Assembly: GCA_034422875.1 (NCBI GenBank)
Contig: DAOUJI010000031.1
Span: 1-64,000 of the forward strand
Direction: 5' to 3'
From: DAOUJI01 sp034422875
GTDB lineage: Bacteria > Chloroflexota > Dehalococcoidia > Lucifugimonadales > JAGWBF01
DNA length: 64,000 nucleotides
In this document: piece after piece, positions 59,994-64,000 of the stretch
Position numbering within the stretch: position 1 is the first letter of the stretch
Layout of the letters: each line of letters starts with the position of its first letter
Translations under genes and position numbers: made by a program
Notes under the pieces: generated by a model
The model's database searches: none
Told to the model about the DNA's origin: nothing
The model's input: the letters and a program-made list of their open reading frames with translations, nothing else

Positions 59994-60953
59994 TCAGTCA
60001 GAAGCCGGTTCCAATATTGCGTCTACAAACTCTTCGGGGTCGAACACGGCCATATCTTCCAGTTTTTCCCCTGTCCCAATGAACAGAATGGGCAGGCCCA
60101 GGCTCTCTCTTACCGCCAGTACTATGCCGCCCTTGGCGGTTCCGTCAAGCTTGGCCAGAAACACGCCGGTGCAACCCACAGCCTCGGTGAAGGACTTGGC
60201 CTGGGCAAGCCCGTTATGGCCGGTGGTTGCGTCTAGAATCAGCAGGACCTGGTGGGGAGCTGCGGAGTCCAGCCGCCCGATCACCCTCACTATCTTCTTG
60301 AGCTCTTCCATCAGGTTGGACTTTGTGTGGAGGCGCCCAGCCGTGTCGATAATGAGCACGTCGGCTTTCCGCGCTCTGGCCGCCTGGAACGCGTCGAAGG
60401 CCACTGCTCCGGGGTCCGCCCCCTGCCGATGGCTGATGACGTCAACGCCGACACGTTGTCCCAGAGCCTGGAGTTGCTCTATAGCCGCGGCGCGGAAGGT
60501 GTCTCCTGCTCCGAGCAGCACCCGTTTTCCGGATTCCTGAAAGTGGTGTGCCAGCTTGGCTATGCTGGTGGTCTTGCCGGCCCCGTTGACCCCCACTACC
60601 AAAACCACGAGGGGTGTTTCCGAAAGCTCGGCATCGGCATCGAAGTCCGATGGAGAATCGCTCTTCAGTCCGGCCAGCAGTTCCAGCTTCAATGCGTCGA
60701 ACACCTGTTGGGGGTCGTTGTATCTCATGTCGGTGGTGACGGTCCGGAGACGGCCCACCAGTTCGAGAGACGTCTCTACACCCACGTCCGCCGAAATCAG
60801 GACTTCTTCCAGTTCCTCCCATACGCTGTCGTCGAGTTGGGATGACCGGAGGACTCCCATGATTTTCCCGAACCACGTGTCCCTGGACTTGCGTACGCCC
60901 TGCTGGGTGCGCTCTTTCGTTTCGTTGGGGTCTCTTCTCAGGAAACGGAGCAT
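59994..60953 (-). CDS. ftsY: Signal recognition particle receptor FtsY
   Basis: The 319-residue SRP GTPase has an N domain (TWFGKIMGVLRSSQLDDSVW), G1 VGVNGAGKTTSIAKLA, DTFRAAAIEQL, G3 LIIDTAGRLHTKSNLMEEL and G4 AKLDGTAKGG. It lacks a long acidic A domain, as in many Gram-positive-like forms. It receives SRP-ribosome complexes at the membrane. It begins 15 bases after rnc. Confidence 0.95.
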   Translation of the reverse strand: MLRFLRRDPNETKERTQQGVRKSRDTWFGKIMGVLRSSQLDDSVWEELEEVLISADVGVETSLELVGRLRTVTTDMRYNDPQQVFDALKLELLAGLKSDSPSDFDADAELSETPLVVLVVGVNGAGKTTSIAKLAHHFQESGKRVLLGAGDTFRAAAIEQLQALGQRVGVDVISHRQGADPGAVAFDAFQAARARKADVLIIDTAGRLHTKSNLMEELKKIVRVIGRLDSAAPHQVLLILDATTGHNGLAQAKSFTEAVGCTGVFLAKLDGTAKGGIVLAVRESLGLPILFIGTGEKLEDMAVFDPEEFVDAILEPASD

Positions 60954-60968
60954 GACGTTTCGGCGCTC

Positions 60969-61691
60969 CTACGTGGGAGAGGACTTGAAATGTTTGAACC
61001 CGTTCTCCGCAGCCAGCTTCTCGGCGTCGGACTTGCGCCTGCCGTGTCCCTTGCCCACAACCTCTCCGTCTACCGTGACCTCCACGTTGAAGAGCTTTTC
61101 ATGGTCTGGGCCTTGGACGTCGACTAACCTGTATCTGGGTGAACTCATCCCATGCCGCTGCACCAATTCCTGGAGTCTGGACTTGGGGTCCTCCGGCACG
61201 GCTCCACCAGCCAGAAGAGCTTCAAACTCATCCTCTATGGAGGAGAGAACGAACCGCTTGGCCGCTTCGTGGCCGCCGTCGAGAAAGACGGCTCCGACCA
61301 CGGCTTCGAAGGCCGCAGCCAGGTTTGACTCACGCTCCCGTCCTCCAGTGGACTCCTCTCCCCTGCCCAACTTCAACGACTGCCCCAGGTCCATCTTTCG
61401 GGCGACCTTTGCCAGCGACGTTCCGCGCACCAGAGCTGAGCGCAACTTGGTCAACTCGCCTTCAGGCAAGTCGGGCCTCTGATGGTAAAGTTCGGCGGTG
61501 ACAATGAGGTTCAACTCGGAATCACCCAGGAACTCCAGCCGTTCGTAGGAATCCCGAGAGCTCTTAGCCGCCCGGTCTTCGTTGACATAGGAAGGATGCA
61601 CCAGGGCTTGTTCCAGCAGAGCCGGGTCTTTGAACCGCAGCCCCAGCTTCGTCTCCAACAATGTACGCTTAAAGGGCCAACCTTTGGGCAA
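60969..61691 (-). CDS. rnc: Ribonuclease III
   Basis: The 240-residue protein has the RNase III signature YERLEFLGDSELNLIVTAEL, the acidic metal residues (ESNLAAAFEAVVGAVFLDGG) and a double-stranded RNA-binding domain (PKSRLQELVQRHGMSSPRYR to the end). It processes rRNA precursors and structured mRNAs. ftsY follows closely, a conserved linkage. Confidence 0.95.
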   Translation of the reverse strand: MPKGWPFKRTLLETKLGLRFKDPALLEQALVHPSYVNEDRAAKSSRDSYERLEFLGDSELNLIVTAELYHQRPDLPEGELTKLRSALVRGTSLAKVARKMDLGQSLKLGRGEESTGGRERESNLAAAFEAVVGAVFLDGGHEAAKRFVLSSIEDEFEALLAGGAVPEDPKSRLQELVQRHGMSSPRYRLVDVQGPDHEKLFNVEVTVDGEVVGKGHGRRKSDAEKLAAENGFKHFKSSPT

Positions 61692-61847
61692 GCGTTACCT
61701 CCGAAGAGAATCCTCTGGCGACCGATATCGCAAGGGTGAGCAATTGCATATGAGTTTGGGGCTAGCGGCCCTCGCCGTGGATTCTATCACCCGTGCCTTG
61801 AATAGCAAAGAAAGGGCTCCGGTGCGTCTCGGCTATCCAAAGGCGAC

Positions 61848-62462
61848 TCACGAACTCGTCGCGGCCAGCATCTCCTCGGTGATTTCGGCCAGCTTTTCCT
61901 CGTTCAGCGGACCTTGCCACAGTCTGTACAGGTCGCCGTCGGCCGTGATGAACGCCGTGGCGGGTATGCCCAATACTCTGTACTTCTTGACTATGTCCGC
62001 GTCATCGGTGTATCCCGCCGGGAAGGTGATTCCCAGTTCTTCCAATAGGGCTCTCCCGTCGTCCCTGGCGCCGAGACCGAACACACCTCCGACGTCGAGG
62101 CCGAACATATTAATCTGGTCATTGTGAGTGTCGTAGAAGGCCTGAAAGTCCGGAAGTTCCGCCCTGCAGGGGGGACACAGGCCGCCCCAGAAATTAAGCG
62201 CCAGGGGTTTCCCCTGAAGGTCGCTCAGTTGCAGCATTTCCCCGCCCAGAACATCCGAACCCTGGTATGCGTTCAAGGTGAAGTCCGGGGCCGGTTTCAA
62301 GTCGAGAGCGTTATCCTCGACCTCCGTGGTAAAGGTTGGCGTCGCGTCCCCTCCGCCTGAGCCGCCGCAGGCCCCGGCGACCGACATCAGCGCCATAGCC
62401 GCAGCAAAGGCTAGAACCCATGCCAATGTTGGAAAACGTAAGCGGAGGCTCGACTTTGACAT
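61848..62462 (-). CDS. TlpA-like thioredoxin-fold lipoprotein
   Basis: The 204-residue lipoprotein has a signal peptide ending in lipobox VAGAC (Cys about 32) and a Gly/Ser linker. Its AhpC/TSA-like redoxin domain starts at APDFTLNAYQG, with the active site NFWGGLCPPCRAELPDF. The CPPC motif is less oxidising than CPHC and typical of TlpA/ResA-type reductants for cytochrome maturation or disulfide repair. The cis-Pro is in LGIPATAFI. It stands between the M20 peptidase and rnc genes. Confidence 0.9.
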   Translation of the reverse strand: MSKSSLRLRFPTLAWVLAFAAAMALMSVAGACGGSGGGDATPTFTTEVEDNALDLKPAPDFTLNAYQGSDVLGGEMLQLSDLQGKPLALNFWGGLCPPCRAELPDFQAFYDTHNDQINMFGLDVGGVFGLGARDDGRALLEELGITFPAGYTDDADIVKKYRVLGIPATAFITADGDLYRLWQGPLNEEKLAEITEEMLAATSS

Positions 62463-62544
62463 ATGCGAGAAGACTTCCTTCCTGATGGACTATACGTTCC
62501 TGGGTGGATCGACCCTGCGAGAGGCGATGTGTTCCCTACTATTT

Positions 62545-63954
62545 TTACGCCTTTGGGACGCCGACGGTTCCATCCGCTCCAGTGGGAATCTGTGAGACCA
62601 TCTCGAAGTATCTTACCAAAGCCCTCATGCCCCCTGAAGCCTGGCCCCAGTCGAAATATTCGTTGGGGCCGTGATAACTGTGCTCTGGAAGGCTGAGACC
62701 TATGAAGGTTATGGGGGCGTCCAAAAGTTCCTGCATGGTCACCACAGCTCCGATGGACCCTCCCTCTCGAATGAAGGCCGGACTCTTGCCGAAACCGTGC
62801 CTGATAGCCTCCCGAGCGGCGTCGGAATAAGGCCCTTGGAACTGGCCCAGATAGGGCTTTAGGGAGCCGGCGTCCTCCACTTTCACGTCGGGGTTGAGTT
62901 CTCCCACACGGCGAGTCAGCAGCTCCATTACTTCAGCAGGGTCCTGGTTAGGCACCAGCCTCATGCTGACCTTGGCCTCGGCCCTTGGCGGCACTACGGT
63001 CTTGATGCCCGGCCCGGTATAGCCGCCCGCGATGCCGTGGACCTCGAACGTCGGTTCGCACCAGATTCTCTTCACCACGTCGGCAGTGTCCCGGGTCCGC
63101 ATAGTGGTCAGCCCATGGGCGCCGGTGAACTTGTCCAGATCGAAACCGGACGCCAGGAAATTCTCAAGCTCATCGTCGGCGACGGGTTCCACTGCTCCAT
63201 AGAACCCCGGAATCGACACCGCGCCGGTCCCGGCGTCGTAAAGCTCCGCTATGAGCTTACATAACTCACCCAATGGGTTCCGTGCGGCTCCGCCTGTGAG
63301 ACCCGAGTGAGCGTCCTTTTCTGCAGTCTCCAGAAGCAGCCGCGCTCCCTGCATTCCCCGCAGCCCGTATGGAATGGCCGGCACATCCCTCGACAACCAG
63401 ACTGTATCGGACACCAGGACAGAGTCGGTGTTCAGGAGTTCACGGTTCGACTGGATGAAGTGAGCGAAGTTTGGGCTGCCCACTTCCTCCTCAAGCTCCC
63501 ACACAAACTGGATATTTAGAGGAAGTCCTTGCTGCCGGGCAAACCTGGCCGCAAACAATGCAGTCAGGGCGGGTCCCTTGTCGTCGGTGCACCCACGTCC
63601 CAGGTACCGGTCTTCTTCGATGGCAAACGTGAACGGGTCTCGGACCCATTCGGGCTCCTGGGCAGGCTGGACATCGATGTGGTTGTAGATGGTGAGGGTT
63701 GGATGAGAAGCCGAAGAGTCCATCTTTCCCCAGACCACAGGGTGGCCCTGAGTTTCCACTATCTGGGCGTCAGCTCCAAAGGAATGGAGGACTTGGGCTG
63801 CTGCCTCGGCGCCCCGTCTTACCTCACCGGCCCGCTCCGGGTCGGAGGAGATAGTAGGTATCTGGACGAGGTCCGCCAGGACGGTCTCGAACTCCCCTTT
63901 TACGTCTGATATATAGCTTTCCAAGTCTCGCGCGGGACTTGTGGAGCTGGTCAT
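62545..63954 (-). CDS. M20-family metallopeptidase (dipeptidase/deacetylase)
   Basis: The 469-residue protein has the metal-binding NHIDVQPAQEPEWVRDPFTF, LGRGCTDDKGPALTALFAAR, catalytic-base ELEEEVGSPNF, VSDTVW and a late His in LPEHSYHGPNEYFD. This is the M20 pattern of carnosinase/peptidase V-like enzymes with a dimerisation domain (about 210-340). GGGGAGGG lies seven bases upstream of the ATG. It hydrolyses peptides or N-acyl compounds. Confidence 0.92.
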   Translation of the reverse strand: MTSSTSPARDLESYISDVKGEFETVLADLVQIPTISSDPERAGEVRRGAEAAAQVLHSFGADAQIVETQGHPVVWGKMDSSASHPTLTIYNHIDVQPAQEPEWVRDPFTFAIEEDRYLGRGCTDDKGPALTALFAARFARQQGLPLNIQFVWELEEEVGSPNFAHFIQSNRELLNTDSVLVSDTVWLSRDVPAIPYGLRGMQGARLLLETAEKDAHSGLTGGAARNPLGELCKLIAELYDAGTGAVSIPGFYGAVEPVADDELENFLASGFDLDKFTGAHGLTTMRTRDTADVVKRIWCEPTFEVHGIAGGYTGPGIKTVVPPRAEAKVSMRLVPNQDPAEVMELLTRRVGELNPDVKVEDAGSLKPYLGQFQGPYSDAAREAIRHGFGKSPAFIREGGSIGAVVTMQELLDAPITFIGLSLPEHSYHGPNEYFDWGQASGGMRALVRYFEMVSQIPTGADGTVGVPKA

Positions 63955-64000
63955 GTCATCCCTCCCCCAATAGATGGAAATCGTAGCCTATCAGAGGGCA

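Overview
The window looks like a chromosomal segment of an uncultured Chloroflexota bacterium, most likely Dehalococcoidia or SAR202-like. That placement is an inference from gene content and order. The main clues are: an Agl23-type glycosyltransferase overlapping a DUF2298 'YYY' membrane protein, a pair known mainly from Chloroflexota and archaea; NurA with a HerA-type HAS-barrel protein; an rplI-dnaB-dnaD-dnaC cluster; a fused EtfB-EtfA; a bifunctional-nuclease (DUF151) gene; and many catabolic paralogs (amidohydrolases, luciferase-like monooxygenase, 3-hydroxyisobutyrate-dehydrogenase-like enzymes). No rRNA, tRNA, CRISPR array, transposase or integrase was recognised.

Layout. 1-3.4 kb: herA-type fragment, nurA, then a divergent thiolase/DUF35 pair. 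3.4-6.2 kb: orphan Phd antitoxin, DUF433/DUF5615 pair, M16 peptidase, MBL hydrolase. 6.3-12.9 kb: a structured leader plus terminator ahead of a CorC/HlyC membrane protein, then pncB with a clear promoter, fused etfBA, a beta-hydroxyacid dehydrogenase and an atypical response regulator. 13.0-16.3 kb: an accessory islet with a lipoprotein, a small unknown gene and two tail-to-tail modules. Each module encodes a TIR-like (MTH538/ThsB-type) protein followed by a paralogous multi-pass membrane protein, and a short repeat marks the module boundaries. 16.3-23.7 kb: housekeeping genes rpsU, purQ, purL, rplI, dnaB, a dnaD-like gene and a DnaC-like loader with two AAA+ domains in one chain. 23.7-26.9 kb: HIT protein, ABC exporter, a SelW-like Rdx gene with in-frame TGA (probable selenoprotein) and a hicAB pair whose hicA 5' end is frameshifted. 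26.9-34.4 kb: MrfA-like helicase, DUF503, PHP phosphoesterase, DinG-type exonuclease-helicase and OGG glycosylase. 34.5-44.9 kb: catabolic oxidoreductases and amidohydrolases, interrupted by an AT-richer FRG-TPR gene and by a cluster of REP-like palindromes. 44.7-54.3 kb: CCA-adding enzyme carrying a REP-like element in its coding sequence, rex, and the complete F1Fo ATP synthase operon with an extra 32-residue membrane peptide ORF. 54.4-64 kb: bifunctional nuclease, the Agl23/YYY glycosylation pair, ftsY, rnc, a TlpA-like lipoprotein and an M20 peptidase.

How the genes work together. The core supports replication (DnaB, DnaD, DnaC), repair (NurA/HerA, MrfA-like, DinG, OGG), purine synthesis (PurQL), protein targeting (FtsY), RNA maturation (RNase III, CCA enzyme) and aerobic energy metabolism (ETF fusion, Rex, ATP synthase). 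The most promising candidate for an undescribed system is the pair of convergent TIR-like plus membrane-protein modules at 14.3-16.2 kb. They could be a reduced Thoeris-like anti-phage device in which the membrane protein replaces ThsA. Other strong leads are the UGA-containing selenoprotein, the switch-like leader before the CorC gene and the tandem-ATPase helicase loader.
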